Shown: positions 1-11,212 of the stretch, piece after piece
Layout of the letters: every line of letters starts with the position of its first letter
How positions within the stretch are numbered: the first letter of the stretch is position 1
DNA from: Gossypium raimondii
Lineage: Eukaryota > Streptophyta > Magnoliopsida > Malvales > Malvaceae
Assembly: GCF_025698545.1 (NCBI RefSeq)
Contig: NC_068575.1
Span: 57,607,980 to 57,671,979, forward strand
DNA length: 64,000 nucleotides
Reading direction: 5' to 3'
Program-made: the position numbers and the translations under genes
The notes under the pieces: generated by a model
Database searches by the model: none
What the model saw: the letters and a program-made list of their open reading frames with translations, nothing else
Told to the model about the DNA's origin: nothing

Positions 1-2128
1 ACTAATAGACAAACCAATTATGTCTATAATTAAAGCTTTTGCATAACTTATTGTTAATTTGTAGCATATATCATATATCATATTTGTATCTATAAAACTC
101 GACTCATATAAATTAGACCATTAGCCAAACCATTGCCCATTCACAAGTCTAATTTGTAGGCCTCTTTTATTTTATTATTAGTGTTATTATCCAATAATAG
201 TGGCAAAGTGACTGAGATTTTCATGCATGTGATTATGGTAATGGAAGACAGGACAAATCTGCAAAATCATACAGTGGAGTGGATGTAGCCGAGTTTAGCT
301 AAAGTTTTGATTATATTTGTTTTGTTTTACATCATCTTTAAAACCATTTATTTTAAAATGATCTAAGGAACAAAATTACATATAAATTAAATTCATTATT
401 ATTGGCTATTTAATGCATAGGTAATATGCTTTTCTTTTTGGTAAATTATAATAAATAAGGTAAAGTTTAAACAATCAACGAACTAACGTAAGTTGAACAC
501 AAGTAACACCTGAGACGATAAACAACTTTATCCATCAAACATCACATGAGATTCATAATATGTTTTATTTATTAAAACTTGTAGTAGCAAATATTTCAAT
601 TTTCTTAATAAAACTATCGTTAAATTATAGTTTCATGAACCAAGATCAAGTCAAATCGATAAATGATAAATTAATGAAACTATACTAAGAATCGTTCATG
701 AATAAATAAATTTTCGTTCACAAAAGAAGAAGAAGAAGAAGAAGATATGCTTCAAGAAATGTAATTGACTCTGCACAAATTATAGAAATAAAGCATAAAA
801 TATTACAATCCGGTCAATTAAATATAATCAAGATTCCTATATCATGGTTTAGATTGTATTTTATTCTTTCTACTATAAAATTAGACAAAATAGTCATTGT
901 ATATTTGATTAAAGACCAAAATGGTCATTTAGTTAAAATTTTATCCATTTTACCGTTAAAAGTTGATCATTGTATGTCAATATAAGATACGCATGTCATG
1001 GCATGTGTTATTGTTTAATTATTTTATTAATTATGTCAGTTTTAAACAATAAAATATATGAAATTTTTAATAAAAATACTGATATACACTTTAATTTAAC
1101 ACATATAAAATACAATTTAACTCTTAATATATATTAATATACCCGAAACTTTGATGAAAGGTGTGAATCTGGTTGTAGATGCTGCTATACCAACCGCACC
1201 TTCGCTAATGGTGGCACACCTATTAGATAATCCTCCTTTTTCAAAATTCAACCATTCCAATCTTACTTATTTTTAAAAAAAATTAGATTTATTCATAATG
1301 TGTTGAGATTATCTCAATTTTGATTACCATAGCCAATGTCTCATTTATTAATAATAAACAATAATGTTGTATGTTTTAAAGTAGGAAAAAAATGAGTTTA
1401 CGAATGGGGGAAAATGGAAAAAATAGTGAGAAGATTAAAAAGGGATATAGCCTTTTTAAGTTGTGATTTGTACTTCCACTAAATAGCGTGTGGGGATGGG
1501 GAAGAAATTCAAGCACTGTTTAGTTTGGCATCAAACACACCAAAGAAAGTGATGGTGGTTTTTGTCTTTCCCTGTGTTTCTTTCGTTTACACACAAAAAA
1601 AAACTTTTTGATAAAAATTAAATTGTATATTTTTATTATAGTAAAATGTAATTTTATTATTTTAATATTATATATCTTTATAATTTTAAAAATTTAAATT
1701 AATTTTGATTATTTTAAATACTAAAGTGTAATTTTATCATTATTAATTTAAAATTTTATAAATTATAAAAAGTATAAATTAAAATTTATTACTACTGAAT
1801 GTTTACTAAACTCCCTATTGTATGTTTGCTTTTCCTTTTAATATTATGAAAAAAAGGAACATTTCATCACAAATCTTACCTCCATGGAAAAGTTTTTTTT
1901 AAAAGTATTATATGTTAAAGAATTAAAATAAAATAAAATGTAAATTTATAGGTAAAAAGAATTTTAAGATCTCTTTAGTATAAATATAAAAATATATATT
2001 ATTTGATATATTTTTCATTTCTAAATAATTTAATGGCGAATTTGATTAAAATGCTATTTAAAAAAATTGAGTTTTGGGTCAACTTTTGTATATTTAGGAA
2101 AATAGATCGATACAAGGTGCACTTCTTA
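1..2128. other. AT-rich intergenic DNA, no gene seen
   Basis: No reading frame here resembles a known protein and there is no RNA gene signature. The sequence is strongly AT-rich, with a short GAA/AGA microsatellite near 722-745. Phrases such as 'accaaaatggtcatttag' near 900-960 are typical of decayed plant transposons, but no element borders are visible. Confidence 0.6.
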
Positions 2129-2822
2129 ACTTTTGATATATCTTTGAGTCTCAAGTTTGATTTCTATTCTAAACACATTTATATTTTTTTATTTCATGTT
2201 GTTTTAATTTTTTAATTAATACTTTAATTAATCAATATATTTTTTGAATTTTTATTTTTAATTCATCTTTTAACTAATAACTCTTTTATTTATAAAATCA
2301 AACAATTATTGTAAATTATATAATAAAATGTATATTTGTGATAAAATTGATATTTGCCATTATGTTAAATATATTTTATTTTTAAAAATGTCAACTAATT
2401 TTTTGATAATTTTTCTTTATATATAACATTTATATGTCAAATATTTGTTTTCTCTACTTATATTGTGGGTATGGTGATTCCTAATATTATAAAATCAAAT
2501 AATTATTTCAAATATCATTGTTTTTCCATCTACATTGGGTATGATATTTCAACTATTTTTATATGTGAAATATTTCAATTAATTATTTCAAATACACATA
2601 CAAAAATATATAATACTAAAATTTACTGCACTCATGATATGAATTGAGAAATAAATATTATACATATAAAATTATATTTACTAAAAATAATGATATTTGG
2701 AAATAATTATTTAATTTTATAAATAAAAGAGTTATTAATTAAAAAAACTTGAAACAACATAAAATAAAAAATACAAATGTGTTTAGAAGAGGAAGCAAGC
2801 CGAGACTTAATGATAAAATTAC
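2129..2822. repeat. Foldback (long inverted repeat) MITE-like element
   Basis: The left arm (about 2129-2335) and right arm (about 2650-2822) are imperfect inverted copies. Both contain the block TCTAAACACATTT followed by an ATGTTGTTT block and then CTCTTTTATTTATAAAAT. There is no coding capacity. A target-site duplication could not be defined, so the superfamily is unknown. The short ORFs inside (2003-2215 and 2465-2647) are treated as chance. Confidence 0.6.
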
Positions 2823-3600
2823 TATTAATTAACCAACTAACTAGAGGAAATAATATGTTAAAATAATAATTAAAAATAAAAGTAATGAGTAGTAATTGAT
2901 TCTAAGTAAAAGTATATGGAGACCTTTGTATTAATATTCAAATTACATTGTCTTATTTATTAAAAATGTAAATTAGTCCCTACACGTTAGATTAAAGAGA
3001 AATTTAGTTCTTTTGTTAAAAATTACATTCACTTCTTCGTTAAAAATAATCTTTGTATGTCACTAAGAGGTATCGTAACACGTCATATATCACTATCTGA
3101 TTATTCATTGGTCACTCTAGTTTTTAACCATGTAAACAGATAAATTTTTAATAGAAAAATTGATTTACTTTTGATCTAATATATATAAAGATTAACTTTC
3201 TATTTTTAAATAAAAAGAATAAAATGTATTTTAATTGATAATATGAAAATCTCAATTATACTTTTACCTAAGGGAAATGTTTTGTCTCTAGAAGATCTTC
3301 TATTTCTATCTCCATTAATTATTTTAATATAATGAAAAAATTCAATATTATTTAAATATATACGTATTTATCTTTAATTATAACCAAATAAAAACCAGCA
3401 AGAAGCAAACGTGGTACGGTTTCAATGGAACTTGATGTATCTTTATCTTTACAAGATATGTAAAATAATCTAAAGCCCAGCAAGACAAAACATTAAACAA
3501 AACAAAATCTTTTAAGTATATCCACTTCCATGTTCCTTTTCTAACACATGATTATGTTATATATTTGGTTTGGAAATTGGAATATGCTAAGGTTAATGTT
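2823..3600. other. Intergenic AT-rich DNA upstream of the kinase gene
   Basis: No gene is visible. The stretch 2940-3200 has the wording of degenerate plant transposon remnants ('aattagtccctacacg'). The segment towards 3600 leads into the probable promoter of the downstream kinase. Confidence 0.5.
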
Positions 3601-3639
3601 GTTAGTTAACAGCAAGAAAATGATTTATATTTCCTTTTC

Positions 3640-4017
3640 TTCGCACTTGTATATTTCTCTCTCTCTCTCCTGCCCAAGCTGCCCCTTTTATCTGTTTCAA
3701 ACTGCCCAAACTGCCCTTTGTTGAACACTTTCCCTCTTTCTCAAGCAGAGAGCCCCCTCCTTTGTCTTTCTCTTTCTCAAAACCTTCCTTTTGACTAAAT
3801 TTCATAATTTGGGTCTTGGTGATTGATTACCACCACCATAAGATCTAATTTTTTTTTGGGGGGGTTATTTTTTGTGAATTTGATTACCTGAAATCACTTT
3901 CTTTGAGGTGTTTTGGGATGGGTTCTGTGTTTTCCTTTTATGTTGTGTGATTAAAAATGTTGGGGTTGTTGAAAGCATGTTTCTTTTTTGAGGAAATATA
4001 GATCAGTTATAGAAAGG
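3640..4017 (+). promoter_or_regulatory. Probable 5' leader of the PBL34-like kinase
   Basis: A pyrimidine-rich tract with a CT microsatellite (about 3656-3670) and repeated CTGCCC motifs precedes the kinase ATG, as is common in plant 5' untranslated leaders. A short upstream ORF begins with ATG at 3977 and stops after four codons (TGA at 3989-3991). It could mildly reduce translation. The transcription start cannot be placed from sequence alone. Confidence 0.4.
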
Positions 4018-7000
4018 ATGGGTTTTGGTCATCAATCTAGGGAAGTAGTGGAGGAAAATTCATCAAGGAAGAAGAAAGATGGAGGGGAAGAAGAAACAGG
4101 ATGTTGGGTTAAATTAAGGTTTATGGGAAGTTGCATGTCTTCAAGATCAAGAGTTGATAACTCTGTGAGTGGAAGAACAGGCACTCATTATGGTAACGTT
4201 CTCTTCCCTTCTCCTTTATTTTATCCTTGTTAATCTTCAAATTTCTTTATATATATATATATATTGCCCCAATGGATTGAGGTAGAGGATGTGATCATTT
4301 GTTGAGAATATTTAGGAGAAATTTAGTATAGAGAATTTTAAGATTATAGCCAAGTACTTTGGGTGAGAATCAATTACCAAAAGGATTTTGTATTTCTTTT
4401 ATCATCTTAATTAAAATAAATAAATTTAGTGATATATGTTTTAATGCTTATGAGGGTTTAAAAATGTTTAGAAAGTATGGTTTTCTAACATGTTATGTTG
4501 GGGTGTATTTACTATGTTTTCGCATGGTAATGGATGAATGGTTTTTTTAATCCATCATTACCAAATGGTAAGGATCTGCTGAATGATGTTAACTAGTTGA
4601 AAGAAACTACTTTTCTTCCTCTTATCATTTTTGCAAAGGCGTATAATAAGAAGCCTTAGATACAATTCTTGAAACATTTAGATTTTTTTTATTTAAAAAT
4701 TATTTTTGGAAAATGTTTAACGCATTTTCTTTAGCCGAAAAACAGCTTGGTCGATAACAAATGCGACTCCCTGCATCAAAGCAAAAGATTGGATATCTAG
4801 CATATAGAAGTTAAAGTCGAGTGAAAAGGATAGATCCTTTAAGGGACACTAGAAATGCATATCTAAATAAAATAGCATATGATGGTTGCTATTTTTGATG
4901 ATTGTTTCATAACAGTTAAGCTTACTGCCTTGGTCTTTGTACAAATTCAGCGGAAAGTGTACCTACAAAAGAGAGCAGCGGAGATCAACCAGTTGTTCTA
5001 GTGTCTTCTACGACCACAAGCAATGGTGAAAGTGCTTCATCCACACCAAAATTCAGTGAGGAACTGAGAGTTGCTTCACAGCTTCGGAAGTTCACATTTA
5101 TTGACCTTAAATTAGCGACAAGAAATTTCAGACCCGAAAGTCTTCTCGGTGAGGGTGGGTTTGGTTGTGTCTTCAAAGGTTGGATTGAAGAGAACGGAAC
5201 TGCTCCCGTAAAACCTGGTACTGGGCTTACGGTAGCTGTCAAAACCCTAAACATTGATGGACTTCAGGGTCACAAAGAATGGCTGGTTTGACATCTGAAT
5301 CTATGTTGTTGTCTTTCTCTGAATAGTGTTCCTTTTTATAATCTTTTGTATTAAATTATGTTTTGCCTCATGTCAGGCTGAAGTGGATTATCTCGGTAAC
5401 CTCCTCCATCCTAATTTGGTTAAATTGGTTGGTTACTGTATTGAAGATGATCACAGATTACTGGTATATGAGTTTATGCCACGAGGAAGTTTGGAGAACC
5501 ACCTCTTCAGAAGTACGTATTCGCCTTTTGTTTCACAATACCTTTAGCACGGATTATAGTAGGGATGAAATATCAGATACTATGGTTTATTAGGATTGTT
5601 TTGTGCCTTATGCATTTGCAAGTACATGGTTGACCGATGTTTAATTTTCTCTGGTAATAACCACTTTTTGCGCAGAAGGGTCCCTGCCACTTCCTTGGTC
5701 TATTAGAATGAAAATTGCACTTGGTGCTGCGAAGGGTCTAGCCTTTCTTCATGAAGAAGCAGAAAGACCTGTGATATATCGTGATTTTAAAACGTCTAAT
5801 ATCTTGTTAGATGCGGTATGTAGCTGAGACAGAAAAATACTAAGTTCCCTCCCTAATTTTATTTTTCTTCTTATAAAATGGTTACCAATATCAGGATTAC
5901 AATGCCAAGCTCTCTGATTTCGGACTGGCGAAAGATGGTCCAGAAGGAGATGAAACTCATGTGTCTACTCGAGTTATGGGAACATATGGCTACGCTGCAC
6001 CAGAATATGTAATGACTGGTATGTGGTAAAATTCCTGCTTTCTTTCTGAAATTGGTTTCCCTTGTCTCCAGCTTTCTTTGGTATGTGTTTGTATTAATCA
6101 AACTGCATATCAATTTTATCAAGAATTTGTTTTTTCTGCTAAGATTGTATTTTATTATTTGGTTTTCATTTTATAACATTTAGGGTGTGCGTGGTTGAGA
6201 AGAAAAATGAGAGGAAAGAAAATAGTAAGGATGACCGTTGTCCATCCAAATGCATAAAAACCAATCCTTCCAAATTGGAAAGATGAGAAAATGAGTGAGA
6301 TGTGTATGTTAGTTCAACATTTTACAAATGTTTTGTTTTATTTCCTTCCATTTTTCAACTCTACCCAGCAATTGACGGAAAAAAAATTATATATATATTT
6401 TCTATTTTTCCATCTTTCCTACCAAGCACACCTATGGAAAGAAAAATTATCTTATCCATCCTTCCAATTTTTTTTTTTTCACTCTACCAAGCAAAGCCTA
6501 TAGACCTTTGGTTACATAAATCTAATACAGTTATTAATTAGGACATTTGACATCAAAGAGTGACGTGTATAGCTTTGGAGTAGTTTTACTTGAGATGTTG
6601 ACTGGCCGGAGGTCCATGGACAAAAACCGACCAAATGGGGAACACAATCTTGTGGAATGGGCGAGACCGCATCTGGGAGACAAGAGAAGGTTCTTCCGGA
6701 TTTTAGATCCTCGTCTTGAAGGGCATTTTTCTATCAAAGGTGCATTGAAAGCAGTCCAGCTGGCTGCCCAATGTCTTAGCCGAGATCCCAAAGCCAGACC
6801 TCGGATGAGTGAAGTTGTTGAAACTCTAAAGCCCCTTCCAAACCTTAATGATATGGCCAGCTCCTCCTATTACTTCCAAACTATGCAATCCGATCGATCT
6901 AGGTCCTCCAACATAACTGCCAAAAATGGCATAAGAGTGCAGGCAGGATTCGTAACGAGGAACGGACAACCTATGAGGAGTTTATCCAGTTTGAATGGTC

Positions 7001-7062
7001 CTCAGGCTTCTCCATTTCACCAACATCCTCCGTCACCAAAGCCTAAAGCAAAAGAACCATAG
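4018..7062 (+). CDS. PBL34-like: Receptor-like cytoplasmic kinase, RLCK-VII, PBL34/35/36 type
   Basis: Six coding exons are inferred: 4018-4192, 4951-5285, 5377-5512, 5676-5815, 5895-6018 and 6542-7062, giving 476 aa. The ATG at 4018 is chosen because the protein then begins MGFGHQ, with Gly2 available for N-myristoylation, as in Arabidopsis PBL34-36; the frame also opens upstream at a TTG, which is not a likely start. The kinase domain covers about residues 107-390: glycine loop GEGGFG (125-130), ATP lysine K156 in VAVK, catalytic YRD with D252, DFG at 270-272, and an activation loop with the conserved [15 protein letters not shown]. This is the RLCK-VII signature. The N-terminal [16 protein letters not shown] and the C-terminal [10 protein letters not shown] match PBL34-36 closely. 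Family members relay signals from plasma-membrane pattern-recognition receptors; the same role here is inference. No defects are seen. The last intron carries a possible transposon. Confidence 0.93.
6181..6500. repeat. Possible MITE inside the last intron of the kinase gene
   Basis: The last intron (6019-6541) contains a segment starting TAGGGTGTGCGTGGTTGAG and ending in a sequence whose reverse complement reads TAGGCTTTGCTTGGTAGAG, so about 15 of 19 terminal bases match. An internal partial copy (AGGTGTGCTTGGTAG, minus strand) lies near 6425-6440. The ends resemble hAT-like MITEs. I see no clear 8-bp target duplication, so this is tentative. Confidence 0.4.
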
Positions 7063-8437
7063 GTTCAAGCTTCTTTATGTTGATATTTAGAATTTGGTCG
7101 TGTCCATATCCGCATCTTTAGACTGCATAATCAACTCCAAATAGAGAGTGCCTCTTCGACAATGATTGTTTTATTATATATCACTGTTGCACTGTAGCAG
7201 TAGAACTGAACAAGCCATAATGGTGAGTTCATTGGGCTGAAGGAGGCCAGTCTCATTTATTTTGTCATTCCTTCATTACTATCTTGTACCTTTCTCGGGC
7301 ACATTCGGGGATATTTGTGTTACACCGGGGTAATGAACTGTATTCTTGTTGGCATGCCGATGAGGGCGAGGATGAAAGGCACAGTTGGTTGGCCGGTGAA
7401 AGAGGAAAGGAGTCCCCCTCACATTTACCCTCCTTTATTGTTGTACAAAATGATCCCTTTTTATTTTTGTTCTTTGGTTATTGTGGTTGTTGTATGTATA
7501 CAAGAGGCCGGAATCCGGAGGATTGCAGATGCCGTGATTCAAACTCGGTCACTTCTTAGAATTGATTGTATGAACAAATTGGGTGGAGGCGAGTCCTTTT
7601 TACATGACAAAACTCATTGGCTGCTGTTGTTGCAACTCTTATTCTCCATTATCAGACTATAGGCTTTATTGGTTCTACTAATACTCGTACAATCCTGTTT
7701 GAGTGTACATATATAAATGTCTAACACGTAGTCTCTACAGCAATTAACATAATTTCACACTAACGAGTGCACCATAAAGGTTTTGCCGACCAAAACAACA
7801 ACTAAAATCAGCATTTAGGTTCTCGTAAAGAAATAAAACATATATTCTTTTATGGATCCAAAAAACCCCAAAGCAAGAGTTAAGAACATTACATAAACTC
7901 CCCCCAAAAAAGTTTAATACAAATTTACTTCATTTTAGAGTATGGTAATCTGATTAATAATATGGCGAGTTTAATTTTTAATATAAATATTAAAGTAAGA
8001 TGAAATTGAAAGTATAACCACATATAATAACAGTTTATGGTGGGATTTAAAGTTCCACAGAATCAAGTAATGTTAAGTTGGGGCTCAAACGCATGGCATT
8101 ATCTCCTGTAAAGTGTTGTAGATAGAGAACCCATATCTCCTATCCTTATTGAAAAAGAAATTGAAAAGGTGGATGCGTACCAATTTTGAGCGTTTTGTGG
8201 AGGATGTGTGGTTTGGAATATATTGGGAGGAAAATGCAGGGTTGCCCATTCTCTACGCGCTAATTTTAGAAATCTACAGTTAACATAGAAGCTTTAATTA
8301 AACCCAGGAATGGAAGGTGTTGAATTTCCACATACATTTCTAAATAACCAAAAGGGCTTGGCCAACCTTCAAAAGTTGCCAACCTTCAAAATTTCCAACA
8401 CAACACAAAACAAAACAAAGATTAGAGAGAAACAAAA
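7063..8437. other. 3' UTR of the kinase gene and promoter region of the pectate lyase gene
   Basis: The first 600 bases or so are GC-balanced compared with true intergenic DNA and are probably 3' untranslated sequence. ORFs at 7284-7559 and 7315-7662 overlap in different frames and match nothing I recognise. About 7680-8437 is AT-rich and should hold the pectate lyase promoter; a weak TATA-like TAAATAA sits near 8341. Confidence 0.45.
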
Positions 8438-10055
8438 ATGAAAATAACAAAGGCCCAACTGGTTTTCCTGTTTTCATTTGCCACACTAATTCCGACACTC
8501 TGGGGTGGTGGTGGCAATATTGCTGATTTTGATGACGTCTGGAAGCGACGTGCCGATCAGGCATGGAAGAACACTCTGGCAGCTTACGAACCAAGCCCAG
8601 AAAATGTCACCACTAAATTCAATGAGAATGTTCACAAGTAATTCTTATTTATATAAACTTTTTTAATCTTGATATGTGGGTCATATATGTTATAATTAAA
8701 TCGTATGTGATGGACAACTTGGTTCAGGGCTCTTGTTGCAAATAAAAGTAACAAAACCAAGGATTTGGAGGGTGGTGATGATAGGAGGAACTTGAGGGGC
8801 AAACACAAAAAGTACACGGGTCCATGCATGGCCACCAACCCCATCGATAGGTGCTGGCGATGCAGACCTGACTGGGCCGAGAACCGTAAGAGGCTGACGC
8901 AATGCGTGATTGGTTTTGGCCACCGAACCGAAGGAGGAGAGAAAGGGAAATACTATGAGGTGACTGATAATTCCGATGATGACCCGGTCAATCCTAAACC
9001 CGGAACTTTACGTTTTGCCGTCATCCAGAAAAGGCCATTGTGGATCATTTTCGCTCATGACATGCACATCAAATTATCACGTGAGCTCATTGTCCAAAGC
9101 AAGAAGACGATCGACGGTCGTGGAGCCAACGTTCATATCGCGCATGGAGCTGGCATCACACTTCAATTCGTGGACGATGTCATCATCCATAGCATTCATA
9201 TCCATCACATTGGTCCAAGCAAGGCTGGCCTAATCAGGGACTCAGTGGATCATATAGGTTTGAGGACAACGGGTGATGGAGATGGCATTAACATCTTCGG
9301 ATCCACAAACATTTGGCTCGATCACCTTTCCATGTCGGAGGGTCAAGATGGACTCATTGATGCTATCCAAGGTTCCACTGCCATCACAATCTCAAACTGC
9401 CATTTCACCCACCATAACGATGTAAATACATATATTTTCTTCTTCTTTTACCTCGCAGTATTTCTCAACAACAAATGATAATGGATTGATGTTCAGGTGA
9501 TACTACTGGGTGCAAGTGACACCTACGAAAGAGATAAACTAATGCAAGTCACAGTTGCATTCAACCATTTTGGGAAAGAACTGATACAAAGAATGCCGAG
9601 ATGCAGGTGGGGATTCTTTCATGTTGTTAACAATGATTACACACATTGGAAAATGTATGCAATTGGGGGTAGCATGCATCCCACCATTATCAGCCAAGGT
9701 AATAGGTTCATTGCTCCAGACGATCCCAAAGCCAAAGAGGTGTATATACTGAACCCGCAACATGATAATATGAATCCCAGTTTAGTATAGTTAAGCAATA
9801 ATCCAATTCCATATAATGTACGTGCAGATAACGAACAGGAACTATGCACCCCAGTCGGAATGGAGCAAGTGGGTATGGAGATCGGAAGGAGATTTGTTGT
9901 TGAACGGAGCCCGTTTTACAAAATCGGGGCCGGATAAATCTCCCCATTTTGACTTCACCAAGATGCAGATGATCAAAGCCAAGCCAGCAACATTTGTGAG
10001 AAGACTCACCCGTTTTGCTGGGGCTCTTGACTGCGAAAAGGGGAACAAGTGTTAG
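8438..10055 (+). CDS. Pectate lyase (polysaccharide lyase family 1), LAT59/AT59-like
   Basis: Four coding exons: 8438-8637, 8728-9421, 9497-9739 and 9828-10055, giving 454 aa. The start is supported by a hydrophobic signal peptide ([18 protein letters not shown]). A pectate-lyase N-terminal domain follows ([20 protein letters not shown]...PENVT), then the PL1 parallel beta-helix beginning at [13 protein letters not shown]. Visible family landmarks are [48 protein letters not shown] and the catalytic-region RMPRCR with both arginines present. The enzyme cleaves de-esterified homogalacturonan by beta-elimination in the cell wall and needs calcium. The N-terminal domain and overall wording place it near the pollen/anther pectate lyases (LAT56/LAT59), so pollen expression is an inference. 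One unusual point is [11 protein letters not shown], where most plant members have a cysteine at the residue that is glycine here. Confidence 0.92.
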
Positions 10056-11212
10056 ATTTCTAACAATGGAGTCTATACATTTCTTATTTCAATTTTTAAT
10101 ATGAAGATGATGGAGAATAGAAAATCTCTTATTTGTAAATATAGATGATGACAGACTGACTACCCGCCGGGTTTGGTTGCGGGTGTACAGTTTTTTAAGA
10201 TTTACTGCAATTTTTATTTCTTGCTTTCATTTTAGACTTTTGCTAGTAATTTTTTTCAAAAAAAAAATAAAATTTTTATTGTCAAGAATAATCTATGCAT
10301 GCGTTCTTGCATTTAAAATTTAGATAGAAAAATAGCAACCGTCTTCCTTGTCCGAAATCTTGGCATTAAATTTGGGTATAGATCGTATTTAGTTAGTCAT
10401 GAAATCAAAATAAATTTATGTGAGCAAACTCAGATAGTAACAGAAGATAAGTTCCAAACCGTAGAATTAAAAAATAAAAATTAAAGTAACTATGAATTAG
10501 TTTGAGTAGGCTGAAGCTTTATTTTCTACCAAAATTCTTGATTAAGCATTTTTCACATCCTCTAATTAAAATACCGGAAGGCATCTTGGAGCACAAGTAA
10601 TTCCAACACCCCATAATTTTCCTCTATTGATCGCTCAAGCCATACACTACTTGAGCCTATCATTTTGTAAAGAAAACATTAGCAAACTTAAATAATAAGA
10701 TAAAGGTTTCAAGTCATCATAACATTAACTGACATATATTTCAATTTGATAATTTATTTTAAGTTTTTATTAAACATAATAAAAGAAAATTATTCCCTGA
10801 TCTATATCATGCATTGGACATCATGTTCAATATTGTGCCTACTTTTTTTCTCTCAACTCTGAAAATATAAAATATCAATTTAGCTTTACTGTTTTAGCAT
10901 CTAGGTATTAAATTCAAATCTCCAATTACCAAGCTTGAAATACGTCATTGTGAGGCACCGTTGAAAAGCCATTTCTTCATATTTTGTTCACTTCTATGTC
11001 AGTTCGGATGCCAAATGGAACTTGTTTCATTTCGTCAAAAGATATTAAAATCAAATTCAAATATTAAAATGCAGATCCACCATAATTACACTGTTAATCT
11101 TTTCATGAAACTAAATTTACTTATTTTTCAAATATAAGTCGCAACCAACACTAAATTTTCGAGTGAGATGGGCAATCGTAGTAAGTAGCATGTTTGAAGT
11201 CAAGTCAGTCAG
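10056..11212. other. Spacer between two convergent genes
   Basis: This stretch lies between the 3' ends of the pectate lyase gene and SSRP1. It is AT-rich, and no ORF or RNA gene is recognisable. The first 150-200 bases probably form the pectate lyase 3' UTR; bases just below 11212 form the SSRP1 3' UTR. Confidence 0.5.

Noticed and set aside
4985-5254. Minus-strand ORF over the second kinase exon
   Set aside because: Shadow of the kinase reading frame on the opposite strand.
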